From contig NZ_JAUVVF010000002.1 of assembly GCF_030604785.1 (NCBI RefSeq), positions 76,041-139,423 on the forward strand: a stretch of DNA of 63,383 bases. The letters run 5' to 3'. Positions 19,201 through 27,739 of this stretch are shown here, one piece after another. The position numbers and the translations under genes are program-made. This DNA comes from Paracoccus sp. (in: a-proteobacteria). Lineage in GTDB: Bacteria; Pseudomonadota; Alphaproteobacteria; Rhodobacterales; Rhodobacteraceae. Positions within the stretch are counted from its first letter, which is position 1. Each line of letters opens with the position of its first letter. The notes below the pieces were generated by a model, which was not told where the DNA came from, made no database searches, and was given only the letters and a program-made list of their open reading frames with translations.

Positions 19201-19256
19201 AAATATCCTCGGGGGGTCCGGGGGGCGAAGCGCCCCCGGCCATCGCGGGACGCAAG
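19201..19256 (-). repeat. Gene-end repeat, copy 2b (minus orientation)
   Basis: Reading the minus strand from the yqgE stop: GCGTCCCGCG, a stem built from CCGGGGGCG / CGCCCCCCGG, then ACCCCCCGAGGATATTT. The GAGGATATTT ending is the recognisable core of this Rhodobacterales repeat and recurs at 28705-28724. It likely works as a terminator or 3'-end stabiliser. Confidence 0.7.
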
Positions 19257-19838
19257 TCAGGCGCGGCCTGCCGTGCCTGACAGAAGCGAGGGGTCGATGC
19301 CCTGCGCCTTCAGCGCGCGGCTCCACTTGTCCTCGTGCGAGGGGGCGAAGATCAGGTCCTCGGCGCCGTCACCGGTCAGCCAGCCATTGGCCAGCATCTC
19401 GGCCTCCAGCTGGCCCGGACCCCAGCCCGAATAGCCAAGCGCCAGCACCGCCGGCTGCGGCCCCTCGCCCGAGGCGAGATCCTCGAGGATGTCGCGCGTC
19501 GTCGTCATCGCCAGACCGCCCGAGATGCGCAGCCGCCCCTCGGGATCGCTGCCATGTTCGGGAACCTTGTGCAGCACGAAGCCGCGCCCCGGTTCGACCG
19601 GGCCGCCGGATCGCACCTCGATGATGCGAGCGCCGTCATCGGCCTCGATCCCCAGCTGGTCCAGCAGGTCGTCGAATCGGATCTCGGGCAGGGGGCGGTT
19701 CAGGATCAGGCCCATCGCGCCCTCGACGGAATGCGCGCAGATCAGCACGACCGACCGCTGGAATCGCGGGTCGGCCATGCCCGGCATGGCGATCAGGATC
19801 TTGCCCGTCAGGTTCTCGACCTTGTCATTCGGCGTCAT
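19257..19838 (-). CDS. YqgE/AlgH family protein (UPF0301)
   Basis: 193 residues with the family signature throughout: GKILIAMPGMADPRF near the N-terminus, CAHSVEGAMGLILNRP, and YSGWGPGQLEAEM in the C-terminal half. Family members are cytosolic and conserved, with no firmly established biochemical role; AlgH was first linked to alginate regulation in Pseudomonas. Divergent from the DsbD-N-domain gene. Confidence 0.93.
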   Translation of the reverse strand: MTPNDKVENLTGKILIAMPGMADPRFQRSVVLICAHSVEGAMGLILNRPLPEIRFDDLLDQLGIEADDGARIIEVRSGGPVEPGRGFVLHKVPEHGSDPEGRLRISGGLAMTTTRDILEDLASGEGPQPAVLALGYSGWGPGQLEAEMLANGWLTGDGAEDLIFAPSHEDKWSRALKAQGIDPSLLSGTAGRA

Positions 19839-19942
19839 CGCGTCTCCTTTCCATCACAAGATCGGCACGGGACGCGCCCGATGCAAGCGCCGCGCGGCAT
19901 TGTGACTTCTCAGACGGTCGCGGCGGGCGCTATGTCAGTGCC

Positions 19943-20740
19943 ATGCTGCGCCTGTCCCTTGCCCTTGCCTGTCTTCTGGCCCCGCCCGCCTGGGCGCAAA
20001 TGCGCCTGCCCGAGGGCGAGATGCCGCTTGGCCTGGTCGATGCCCGGCTGCTGCCCGGCTGGACCGACGAGGCGGGCAACCGGATCGCCGCGCTGGAACT
20101 GGTGCTGGAGCCGGGCTGGAAGACCTATTGGCGCAGCCCCGGCGATAGCGGCCTGCCGCCCAGCTTTGCCTGGGACGGGTCGGACAATCTTGGCGATGTG
20201 GTCTTTCACTGGCCCGCGCCCGAATCGATCAGTTCCGGCGGCGCGCAGGAGCTGGGCTATCACGAGCATCTGGTCCTGCCCTTCACCGCCAGCCCCGCCG
20301 ATGCCGCGCGCCCGGTCACGCTGCACAGCCAGATCGAACTGGGCCTGTGCGAGAATATCTGCGTGCCCGCCCAGCTTGACCTCAGCGCCCCGCCGCCCGG
20401 CACCCTGCCCGACAGCCGCATCAAGGCCGCCATGGCCGAGACGCCGCGTCTGGTCGAGGACCTGCCGGAATGCCGGATCGAGGCCATCGCCGACGGGTTG
20501 CGCGTCGAGATGGCGCTGCCCTCGGACGCGCCCGAACTGGCCGCGATCGAGGTCGAGGGCAAGCCCGACCTCTGGGTCTCGGGCGCCGAGATCGAGATGC
20601 GCGCCGATGGCCCCGTCGCCGTGGCCGAGATGGTCGGCCCCGAGGCCGCGCCCTTTCCGCTGGACCCCTCGGCCCTGCGGCTGACCGTGGTCAGCGCCGA
20701 TGATGCGGTCGAAAGCTTCGGCTGCCGTCTCAGCCCCTGA
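19943..20740 (+). CDS. Secreted DsbD N-terminal-domain-like protein
   Basis: 265 residues. A signal peptide (1 to about 18, ...PPAWA) precedes a region resembling the periplasmic N-terminal domain of DsbD/ScsB-type thiol reductases. It carries a CENIC (CxxxC) motif near residue 136 and two further cysteines near 174 and 261. It lacks the membrane and thioredoxin domains of full DsbD, so it would need a separate electron donor. The last 11 bases overlap the convergent RND gene. Confidence 0.75.
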   Translation: MLRLSLALACLLAPPAWAQMRLPEGEMPLGLVDARLLPGWTDEAGNRIAALELVLEPGWKTYWRSPGDSGLPPSFAWDGSDNLGDVVFHWPAPESISSGGAQELGYHEHLVLPFTASPADAARPVTLHSQIELGLCENICVPAQLDLSAPPPGTLPDSRIKAAMAETPRLVEDLPECRIEAIADGLRVEMALPSDAPELAAIEVEGKPDLWVSGAEIEMRADGPVAVAEMVGPEAAPFPLDPSALRLTVVSADDAVESFGCRLSP

Positions 20741-23700
20741 TCGCGGGCGCGCGGCGCAGCGCCCAGAGCCCCGCGCCCAGCACCACCGCCAGAAGCATCA
20801 GCGCATAGGCGCCAAGCGCCGCACCGACCGACCCCGCCACCGGCCACCAGCCGGGCAGCCCCAGCCCCATCGCGGGCAACAGCGTCACCGGCAGAAGCGT
20901 CAGCGCAAAGGCCAGCACCGCGCCGCCGGTCGCCGCCCGGATCACGCCCGCCACCGGCTGCGCCCGGCGGCTGCGGCGAAAGGCCTGCCGCGCCCGGCCC
21001 AGATCGGCGCCGATGGCCAGCACCGCCGGAACGACCAGCAGCACGATCAGCATCCCGAAGCCCAGCCCATAGACCAGCGTCACCACCGTCGGCTTCAGGA
21101 ACAGCGCCTGCGACGAGCGTTCATAGAGCAGCGGCGCAAGGCCCAGCACCGTGGTCGCCGTGGTCAGCAGCACCGGCCGGAACCGGTCGCAGACCGCCGC
21201 GACGATGGCCGGGCGCAGGCCGCGCTGGCGGGTATATTCGTCGATGGTCGAGATCAGCACGATGGAATCGTTGATGATGATCCCCGACATGCCGATCAGC
21301 CCCACGATCGAGAACATCGTCAGCGGCAATTGCCAGATGTAATGCCCCCAGATCGCGCCGATCAGGCCGAAGGGAATGACCGACATGACCACCAGCGGCC
21401 GCGTCCAGCTGGCAAAGATCCAGGCCAGCACCATGTAGATCCCGGCCAGCGCCAGGCCGAAGCCCAGGACCGCGTCGCCCAAGAATTCCTGCTCCTGTTC
21501 GGCAAGCCCCGTGATCGTGTAGCTGATGCCGAATTCGGCGGCGATGTCGGGCATCAGCTCGGCCTGAAGGGCCTGCGTTATCTGCGCCGCGCGCGCCGGG
21601 TCGTCATCCGAGATGTCCCCCGTGACCGAGATCATCCTCTCGCCATTCTCGCGCCGCACGACCGAGAAGCCGGCCGCCGTCTCGACGGTGACGATATCGG
21701 CCAAGGGCACCCATTGCCCCGAGGCCGCGCGCATCATCATCCGGTCGAGGAAATCGCCCTGACGTTCCTCGGGCGGCAATTCGACGTTGATCGCGCCCGA
21801 CCTCGTGCCGACCGGGAAGGTTGCGGCCTCAATCCCGCCCAGGCGCTGGCGCAATTCGCGCGCAAGGCCCTGCGTGGTAAAGCCAAGCGCCTCGCCGCGC
21901 GCGGTCAGGCGCAGGGCCAGCTCGTCCTTGTCGTAATCCATGCTGTCTTCCAGCGCGGAGACCTCGGGGAAAGCCGACAGGCGCAGCTTCAGCGCCTCGG
22001 CCGCATCCTTCAGGACGGTCGCGTTCGCCCCCGTCATCCGGACCGAGATCGCATCGCCCCCCGGCCCCGACCGGAAGCCGCGGAAGCTGATCACCTCCAG
22101 CCGGGGATCGGTGGGCATGGCCTCTTGCAGGGCGGCGACGAATTCAAAGCTGGAATAGGGACGGAAATCGGGGTCGATCAGCTCGATCTGGATGGCGCCC
22201 AGAAGGTCGGCCTCCTTGGTTTCCGCGCCGGGCAGCGGGCGGCCCGAATTGCCGCCCAGAAGCGTCATGGAATGGGTGATCGGGTTGATGCCGTATTCGG
22301 CCTCGTAGCGGGCGGCGACGCCGTCCACGGCCTCTTGCACCATGCCCATGACGCGTTCGGTATCGGCGCGGCTGGCGCCGGCCAGCATGGCGAAATTGCC
22401 CGTCACGCTGCCCTGTTCGGGTGCGTCGAAGAACCGCCACGGCACCTTGCCCGTCATCAACGTGGCCGCCGACCAGGACAGCGCCACCACCGCGAAGGCC
22501 AGCGCCGGATAGCGCCAGGCCAGGACCAGCCGCGCCACCGGGCGCACCACCACCGCGACGAAGCGGTCCAGCCAATGGTTCACGAAAGCCGAGGGGCGGT
22601 CATACCAGCGCTCGCGCGCAGAATGAGCCAGCGCATGGGCCATGTGGTTCGGCAGGACGAGGAAGCATTCCACCAGCGAGGCGATCAGCACCATGATCAC
22701 CGTCCAGGGAATGTCGCCGATCATCTCGCCGAAGCGGCCGCCCACCGTCACCAGCCCGGCAAAGGCGATGATCGTGGTCAGGGTCGAGGACACGACCGGG
22801 GCGCCCATCCTCTGGGCGGCGCGTTCGGCGGCGACCTGCGGCGGCTCGCCCAGCTTGCGGTGGCGGTAATCGGCATGCTCGCCCACCACGATCGCATCGT
22901 CCACGATGATGCCAAGCGTCAGGATCAGCGCGAAAAGCGAGATCATGTTGATCGTCATGCCCGCCGCATACATCAGCGCGACCGCGCCCAAGAGGGCGGC
23001 GGGGATGCCCGCCGCGACCCAGATCGCGGTGCGGGCGTTCAGGAACAGGAACAGCAGCCCCAGAACCAGCGCCAGACCCAGAAGCGCATTGTCCAGAAGC
23101 AGCGTCAGCCGGCCCGCGATCAGCTCGGCCCGCGCGCGCACCAGATCGATCTGGACGCCTGCGGGCAGGGTCGGTTGCATCTGGGCGACGACCGCCTCGA
23201 CCTCGCGCTGCATGCCGATCGCGTCGCCCGAGGCGCTGCGCTCGACCCCCAGCATCACGGCGGGGTTGCCCGCGACGAAATAGGCGGTGCCCCGGTCGAT
23301 CCCTTCGGCGGTGACGTCGGCCACATCCCCCACGGTCAGCTGCGTGCCGTCGGGCAGCGCCTTGAGGACCAGCGCGGCCACGCCTGCCGGATCGCGCGTC
23401 TCGGCCCCCGTGCGGACCCGCGCCGCCCCCGAGGCCACGTCGCCCGCCGGGATCGGCGCCGCCGCCGCCCCGATGACCGAGGCGACCTGCTCCATCGTCA
23501 GATCGTGGCGGATCAGGTCGGCCATGCGGATCTGCACCAGCGTCTCGGGGGCCGAGATGCCGGTGACGGAAAGCCGCGTCACGCCCCGCGCATAGAGGCG
23601 GTTCGACATCTCGTCGGCGATGCGCCCCAGCTGGTCCAGCCCGACCGGCCCCGAGATCACCACATCCGCCACCCTGTCGCGCCAGGCGCGGCGGGTGATC

Positions 23701-24089
23701 TGCGGCTCTTCGGTGCCTTCGGGCAGGTTGCCCGCCCCCGCGATGGCGGTCTCGACCTCGGCCATGGCGCGGGACATGTCCCAGCCCGGCTCGAATTCCA
23801 GCCGCAGCCGGGCCGAGCCCTGCACCGCCTGCGACGAGGTCAGGGCCACGCCCTCGACCCCCATCAGCGCGGGCTCCAGCACCGCGACGACCGACTGGTC
23901 CACATCATCCGCGCCCGCGCCGTCCCACCGGACCGAGACGTCGATTTCCTGCACGACCGTATCGGGGAAGAACTGCGCGCGCAGCTTCGGCGCGCTGTAG
24001 AGACCCGCGACCACCATGACCGCCAGCACCAGATTGGCCAGCGTGCGGTGGCGCACGAACAGCGACAGAAGGCCCCTCGGCTCAGCCAC
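20730..24089 (-). CDS. RND-family efflux permease (AcrB/MexB-like superfamily)
   Basis: 1119 residues. The hydrophobic pattern is that of an RND transporter: a first helix near residue 15, a porter domain, a six-helix bundle (about 330-530), a second porter domain and a second bundle (about 855-1020), then an unusual C-terminal tail with two more hydrophobic segments. RND permeases use proton influx to export drugs, dyes or metals with a periplasmic adaptor and an outer-membrane channel; no channel gene is adjacent. The start is GTG at 24089, overlapping the adaptor gene by 8 bases. Confidence 0.92.
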   Translation of the reverse strand: MAEPRGLLSLFVRHRTLANLVLAVMVVAGLYSAPKLRAQFFPDTVVQEIDVSVRWDGAGADDVDQSVVAVLEPALMGVEGVALTSSQAVQGSARLRLEFEPGWDMSRAMAEVETAIAGAGNLPEGTEEPQITRRAWRDRVADVVISGPVGLDQLGRIADEMSNRLYARGVTRLSVTGISAPETLVQIRMADLIRHDLTMEQVASVIGAAAAPIPAGDVASGAARVRTGAETRDPAGVAALVLKALPDGTQLTVGDVADVTAEGIDRGTAYFVAGNPAVMLGVERSASGDAIGMQREVEAVVAQMQPTLPAGVQIDLVRARAELIAGRLTLLLDNALLGLALVLGLLFLFLNARTAIWVAAGIPAALLGAVALMYAAGMTINMISLFALILTLGIIVDDAIVVGEHADYRHRKLGEPPQVAAERAAQRMGAPVVSSTLTTIIAFAGLVTVGGRFGEMIGDIPWTVIMVLIASLVECFLVLPNHMAHALAHSARERWYDRPSAFVNHWLDRFVAVVVRPVARLVLAWRYPALAFAVVALSWSAATLMTGKVPWRFFDAPEQGSVTGNFAMLAGASRADTERVMGMVQEAVDGVAARYEAEYGINPITHSMTLLGGNSGRPLPGAETKEADLLGAIQIELIDPDFRPYSSFEFVAALQEAMPTDPRLEVISFRGFRSGPGGDAISVRMTGANATVLKDAAEALKLRLSAFPEVSALEDSMDYDKDELALRLTARGEALGFTTQGLARELRQRLGGIEAATFPVGTRSGAINVELPPEERQGDFLDRMMMRAASGQWVPLADIVTVETAAGFSVVRRENGERMISVTGDISDDDPARAAQITQALQAELMPDIAAEFGISYTITGLAEQEQEFLGDAVLGFGLALAGIYMVLAWIFASWTRPLVVMSVIPFGLIGAIWGHYIWQLPLTMFSIVGLIGMSGIIINDSIVLISTIDEYTRQRGLRPAIVAAVCDRFRPVLLTTATTVLGLAPLLYERSSQALFLKPTVVTLVYGLGFGMLIVLLVVPAVLAIGADLGRARQAFRRSRRAQPVAGVIRAATGGAVLAFALTLLPVTLLPAMGLGLPGWWPVAGSVGAALGAYALMLLAVVLGAGLWALRRAPAIRG

Positions 24090-25458
24090 GGCCAGCCCCT
24101 TCGCGGCGCGCCTGCTGCCCCTCGGGAGGCGGATCGCCGCGCCGTGCGGCGGGGGCGGTGGCGTCGTCGCCGGGCGGGGACGGGCGCGCGCCCACGTCGC
24201 GCACGCGGATGCCGGTGCCCAGTTGCGGCGCGCGTTCGGCCACGATCGTCGCCCCCGACAGCGAGGCCGGGACCGCCACGATCAGGTCGTCGCCCTGACG
24301 GCGCAGCACCTCGACCGGGGTCGATGACAGCCGCCCCTCGTCATCGGCGACCAGCACCGCCCCGTCGCCGCCCACGGCCGAGGCCGGGATCTGCGCGGCC
24401 TGTTCCAGCGGCGGCTCGGCGATCTGGACGCGCACGAAATCGCCCGGCCGCAGCGGCGTGTCGGCATCCTGAAGGCGGGCAAAGACCTGACGGCCCGCGC
24501 CCCCTTCGGCCACCGAGGCGGCGGAGCGGTCCAGCACGGCCTCGATCACGACCTGCCCGGCCGTCCCGTCCAGCACCACACCGACAGGCACGCCCTCGAT
24601 GGCGCGCCCGCCCGCCAGAAGCCGGGCGAACTGGTCCAGCGACAGGGGGATCTGCACCTCGAGCGCGGCGGGGTCGATGATCGTGGCAAGCTGTTCGTTC
24701 ATGCCGACCAGACCGCCCTCGACCGCGCTGACGGCGGTGACGCGGCCATCGAAACCGGCGCGCAATTCGGTATCGGCCAAGGTGCGGCGCGCCTCGGTCA
24801 GGGCGATCTCGGCGCGGCGCAGGGCGTTCTCGGCGGCGGTGACGGCGCTTTCGGCATCGGCCAGGGCGGCGCGGCGGCTGATCACGGCCTGCTCGGCGGT
24901 CGAGGCGGCCAGCTCGACATTCTCGCGTTCGGTGCTGGTGCCAAGGCCGCGCCCGGCCAGATCGCGCTGACGGGCGACGGCGGCCTGCCGCAATTCATAC
25001 TGCCGCTCGGCCGCCGCCAAGTCCTCGGCGGCGATGGCCACGCTGCGGCGGCGGTCGGCCAGATTGCCCTGCGCGTCGTCGCGTTCGGCCTCGCGGCTGT
25101 CCAGGGCGGCCTGCGCGGCCGAGGGGTCGATGCGGACCAGAACCTGCCCCGCCGTGACTGCGCCGCCTTCCTGCATGGCGGGGTCGAGGAACACGATCTG
25201 CCCGGCGGCGCCCGCGCGCAGTTCAAGCTGGCGGCGCGACTGGATCGTGCCGAAGACCTGCATCTGCGGGGTGATGCGCGTGGGTTCCAGCGTGATCAGC
25301 CGGGCGGTAAAGACCTGTTCGGCGGGGCGAAAGCCCGGACCCCCGCCCGCGCGCCGCTGTTCGGCGGCCTGCCAGAGCTGGAACACCGCCAGAAACAGCA
25401 GGCCGAGCGTGATGAAGGTCAGAAACAGCCCGGCAAGGCTGCGCGTCAGGAATCGCAT
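24082..25458 (-). CDS. RND efflux periplasmic adaptor (membrane fusion protein)
   Basis: 458 residues. An N-terminal membrane anchor (about 10-28) is followed by the split lipoyl/barrel-sandwich domain, a long alpha-helical hairpin (about 125-215, rich in Ala/Glu/Arg heptads) and beta-barrel and membrane-proximal domains, as in AcrA-type adaptors. The C-terminal 40 residues are low-complexity and charged. It is the first gene of the adaptor-permease operon; no local regulator gene is present. Confidence 0.92.
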   Translation of the reverse strand: MRFLTRSLAGLFLTFITLGLLFLAVFQLWQAAEQRRAGGGPGFRPAEQVFTARLITLEPTRITPQMQVFGTIQSRRQLELRAGAAGQIVFLDPAMQEGGAVTAGQVLVRIDPSAAQAALDSREAERDDAQGNLADRRRSVAIAAEDLAAAERQYELRQAAVARQRDLAGRGLGTSTERENVELAASTAEQAVISRRAALADAESAVTAAENALRRAEIALTEARRTLADTELRAGFDGRVTAVSAVEGGLVGMNEQLATIIDPAALEVQIPLSLDQFARLLAGGRAIEGVPVGVVLDGTAGQVVIEAVLDRSAASVAEGGAGRQVFARLQDADTPLRPGDFVRVQIAEPPLEQAAQIPASAVGGDGAVLVADDEGRLSSTPVEVLRRQGDDLIVAVPASLSGATIVAERAPQLGTGIRVRDVGARPSPPGDDATAPAARRGDPPPEGQQARREGAGRG

Positions 25459-25513
25459 GCGTACAGGTCCATCTGTTGGACGTTCCGGTTAGCCCATGAT
25501 GCGGAAACCGAAC

Positions 25514-26329
25514 CTAAACGGAAAGGGCTTCCAGACGCGCGGCCAGCGACAGAAGGTCCGCCCATGCCTCGCGCTTGGCGGCGGGGTTGCGCAGCAGATA
25601 GGCGGGATGCGTCATCGGCAGGGCGGGACGCTCGAAAGCCTGCACCCATTGGCCGCGCAGGCGCAGGATGCCCCGCCGGCCGACGGCGGCCTGGGTCGCG
25701 ACATTGCCCATCAGCACGACCAGATCGGGCTGCGCCAGCTGGATATGGCGCCGCACGAAGGGCAAGCTCACGGCAATTTCATCGGGGCTGGGGTCGCGAT
25801 TGCCCGGCGGACGCCAGCCGAGGACATTGGTGATGTAAAGCGCGCGTTCCGCATCGACCGCGTCGCGGGCCAGCCCGATCGCGCCGAACATCCGGTCCAG
25901 AAGCTGCCCGGCCCGGCCCACGAAGGGACGGCCCTGTCGATCCTCTTCATCGCCCGGCGCCTCGCCCAGGATCAGCACGCGCGCCCCGGCCCGGCCATCG
26001 GCGAAACAGAAGCGGCGGGCGCCCTTCTTCAGCTCGATCCCGTCGAAACCCTCCTGCGCGGCGGCCAGGGCATCCAGCGTGTCGGCCGCAGAGGCCAGCG
26101 CCTCGGCCTCGGCGATGCGGGCGGGCAGGTCATCCGTGTCCGAGGCGGCGGCGACCGGCGGGACGGGCTGGGCCATCGGAATGGCGGGCGCGGCCTGCGC
26201 GGGCAGGTCGAACCGGTCCACCGGATCATCCAGCAGAGGCGTGTCGGCGCCCATCTCAAGCTGCCATTCCAGCAGCGCCAGCGCAGTCTGGGCGTCCAGC
26301 GCGATTCCCTGATATGTCGCCTGATCCAT
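25514..26329 (-). CDS. Uracil-DNA glycosylase, family-4-like
   Basis: 271 residues. The UDG superfamily motifs are clear: GEAPGDEEDRQGRPFVGRAGQLLDRM (motif 1 region), ITNVLGWRPPGNRDP and a C-terminal THPAYLLRNP (motif 2). It removes uracil from DNA for base-excision repair. Unlike classical family-4 enzymes, the cysteines expected to bind a 4Fe-4S cluster are largely missing: only one Cys occurs, and the usual Cys in NVL.CRPP is Trp. ATG 26329 is preferred to an upstream TTG. About 110 N-terminal residues are Ala/Pro-rich linker. Confidence 0.82.
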   Translation of the reverse strand: MDQATYQGIALDAQTALALLEWQLEMGADTPLLDDPVDRFDLPAQAAPAIPMAQPVPPVAAASDTDDLPARIAEAEALASAADTLDALAAAQEGFDGIELKKGARRFCFADGRAGARVLILGEAPGDEEDRQGRPFVGRAGQLLDRMFGAIGLARDAVDAERALYITNVLGWRPPGNRDPSPDEIAVSLPFVRRHIQLAQPDLVVLMGNVATQAAVGRRGILRLRGQWVQAFERPALPMTHPAYLLRNPAAKREAWADLLSLAARLEALSV

Positions 26330-26359
26330 CACCGCCAAAGGCTAGGGCGAATGGCCGCC

Positions 26360-27064
26360 CTAGTCCACCACCAGCATGTAGCCCGTGCCGCGCACGGTCT
26401 GGATATAGCGCGGCTCGCGCGGGTCGGTCTCGATCTTGCGGCGCAAGCGGGTGATCTGAACGTCGATGGCGCGTTCGCTGTTCTCGCCCTCGTCGCCCGT
26501 CCCACGGCCCAGATCCTCGACCAGCTCGGCCCGGCTGACGGGCTGGCCCCGGCTGGAGGCAAGCCGCCGCATCAGCGCGGCCTCGGTCCCGGTCAGGCGC
26601 AAGGGCTGGTCGCCCTGCCACAATTCGCCCTTTTCGGTGTCGTAGCGCAGCGCGCCCAGGGTCAGGAATTTCGGCTGCGTCATCTCGACCACCGGCACGC
26701 GGCGCAGGATGGCCGCGATCCTCAGCAGCAATTCGCGCGGCTCAAAGGGCTTGGGCAGGTAATCGTCAGCCCCCGATTCCAGCCCGGCGATCCGGTCTTC
26801 GGTCTCGCCCTTGGCAGTCAGCAGCAGGATCGGCGTGTCGATCCGGCGGCGCAGGTCGCGCGTCAGCGCAAGCCCGTCCTCGCCCGGCATCATCACGTCC
26901 AGGACGATCAGGTCGAATTCCAGCCCCGCCAGCAGCCGCCGCGCCTGAGCCGCGTCGCGAGCGAGGCTGACCATATAGCCGCTTTTCCGCAGGAACTTGC
27001 CCAGAAGCGAACGGATACGTTCGTCATCGTCAACGATCAGGATATGGGCATCGGGGGCGGTCAT
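26360..27064 (-). CDS. petR: OmpR-family response regulator (PetR-like)
   Basis: 234 residues. The receiver domain has acidic pocket Asp12-14, phospho-acceptor Asp56 (LIVLDVMMP) and Lys105 (LPKPFEP). A winged-helix DNA-binding domain follows (about 135-232, ending RYIQTVRGTGYMLV). The pairing with an upstream MarR-type gene matches the Rhodobacter petP-petR pair, where PetR is needed for cytochrome bc1 expression and growth. No sensor kinase or petABC is next to it here, so the symbol is given from context and resemblance only. Confidence 0.8.
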   Translation of the reverse strand: MTAPDAHILIVDDDERIRSLLGKFLRKSGYMVSLARDAAQARRLLAGLEFDLIVLDVMMPGEDGLALTRDLRRRIDTPILLLTAKGETEDRIAGLESGADDYLPKPFEPRELLLRIAAILRRVPVVEMTQPKFLTLGALRYDTEKGELWQGDQPLRLTGTEAALMRRLASSRGQPVSRAELVEDLGRGTGDEGENSERAIDVQITRLRRKIETDPREPRYIQTVRGTGYMLVVD

Positions 27065-27070
27065 GGCGGA

Positions 27071-27598
27071 TCAGCGGTCCTCGGGCAGTTCCTTGAGGGC
27101 CTGATACTGCGCCCGCGTCTCGGGGTCCATCATCGCCTCCAGCACCTGCCGGAAACCCGCCACCGCCTGCGGCCCGGCCTTCCGATAGGCCGACCGCATC
27201 CGCGCGCGCTGCGATTCCGACAGCCGGCGTTCCAGCGCGGTGCCCTGGGGGGTCAGGTAAAGCTGCCGCTCGCGCCGGTCGCGCCGGCCCACGCGGCTTT
27301 CGACCAGGCCATCGTCGATGAGGGTCCGCAACACGCGGTTGAGGCTCTGCTTGGTCACGCCCAGAACAGCCAGCAGCGCGGTCACGGTCAGGCCCGGATC
27401 GCGGTTGACGAAATGCAGCGCCCGGTGATGCGCGCGGCCGTAATCCAGATCGGCCAGGATCAGGTCGGGATCGGCCGTGAAGGCGCGATAGGCGAAGAAC
27501 ATCGCCTCGATCCCGCGGCGCAGCTGATCGTCGGTGAGGAACAGAAGATCCTCGCCCACCATGGCCTGGATCCGCGCCTTTTCCTGCATTCCTGACAT
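27071..27598 (-). CDS. petP: MarR-family transcriptional regulator (PetP-like)
   Basis: 175 residues with a central winged helix-turn-helix: LTVTALLAVLGVTKQSLNRVLRTLIDDGLVE is split around the recognition helix, and the wing is RVGRRDRRERQLYLT. It ends six bases before the response-regulator ATG, so the two form an operon; in Rhodobacter capsulatus the comparable petP is co-transcribed with petR. The effector is unknown. Confidence 0.82.
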   Translation of the reverse strand: MSGMQEKARIQAMVGEDLLFLTDDQLRRGIEAMFFAYRAFTADPDLILADLDYGRAHHRALHFVNRDPGLTVTALLAVLGVTKQSLNRVLRTLIDDGLVESRVGRRDRRERQLYLTPQGTALERRLSESQRARMRSAYRKAGPQAVAGFRQVLEAMMDPETRAQYQALKELPEDR

Positions 27599-27637
27599 CC
27601 TCGCATCCTGGATCGCCGATATGGCAGCGTTGTTGAC

Positions 27638-27665
27638 TTTCTAACCGCTGATTGCTAGCCGTCAA
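27638..27665 (-). promoter_or_regulatory. Candidate promoter of the MarR-response regulator operon
   Basis: On the minus strand TTGACG (27665-27660), a 16-base spacer and TAGAAA (27643-27638) place a start about 33 bases before the marR-type ATG at 27598. The gap to the divergent ilvE is 141 bases, so the two promoters are close enough to share control. Confidence 0.4.
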
Positions 27666-27739
27666 GCATCTTGCGTAACAAATGGACTGTTCTGCCCTGT
27701 CAGGCGCAAGAATCGTACAGATCGGGCGGCGGAGGAAGA

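Noticed and set aside
20700..24680. A 1326-codon plus-strand open frame across the RND genes
   Set aside because: It is the antisense shadow of high-GC coding sequence. Its translation is rich in Arg/His/Gln/Pro with no domain, whereas the minus strand encodes clear RND proteins.
25440..25476. GGAAC-N16-TGTA on the minus strand near the RND adaptor gene
   Set aside because: The -10 lacks GTT and the element would start transcription downstream of the adaptor ATG.
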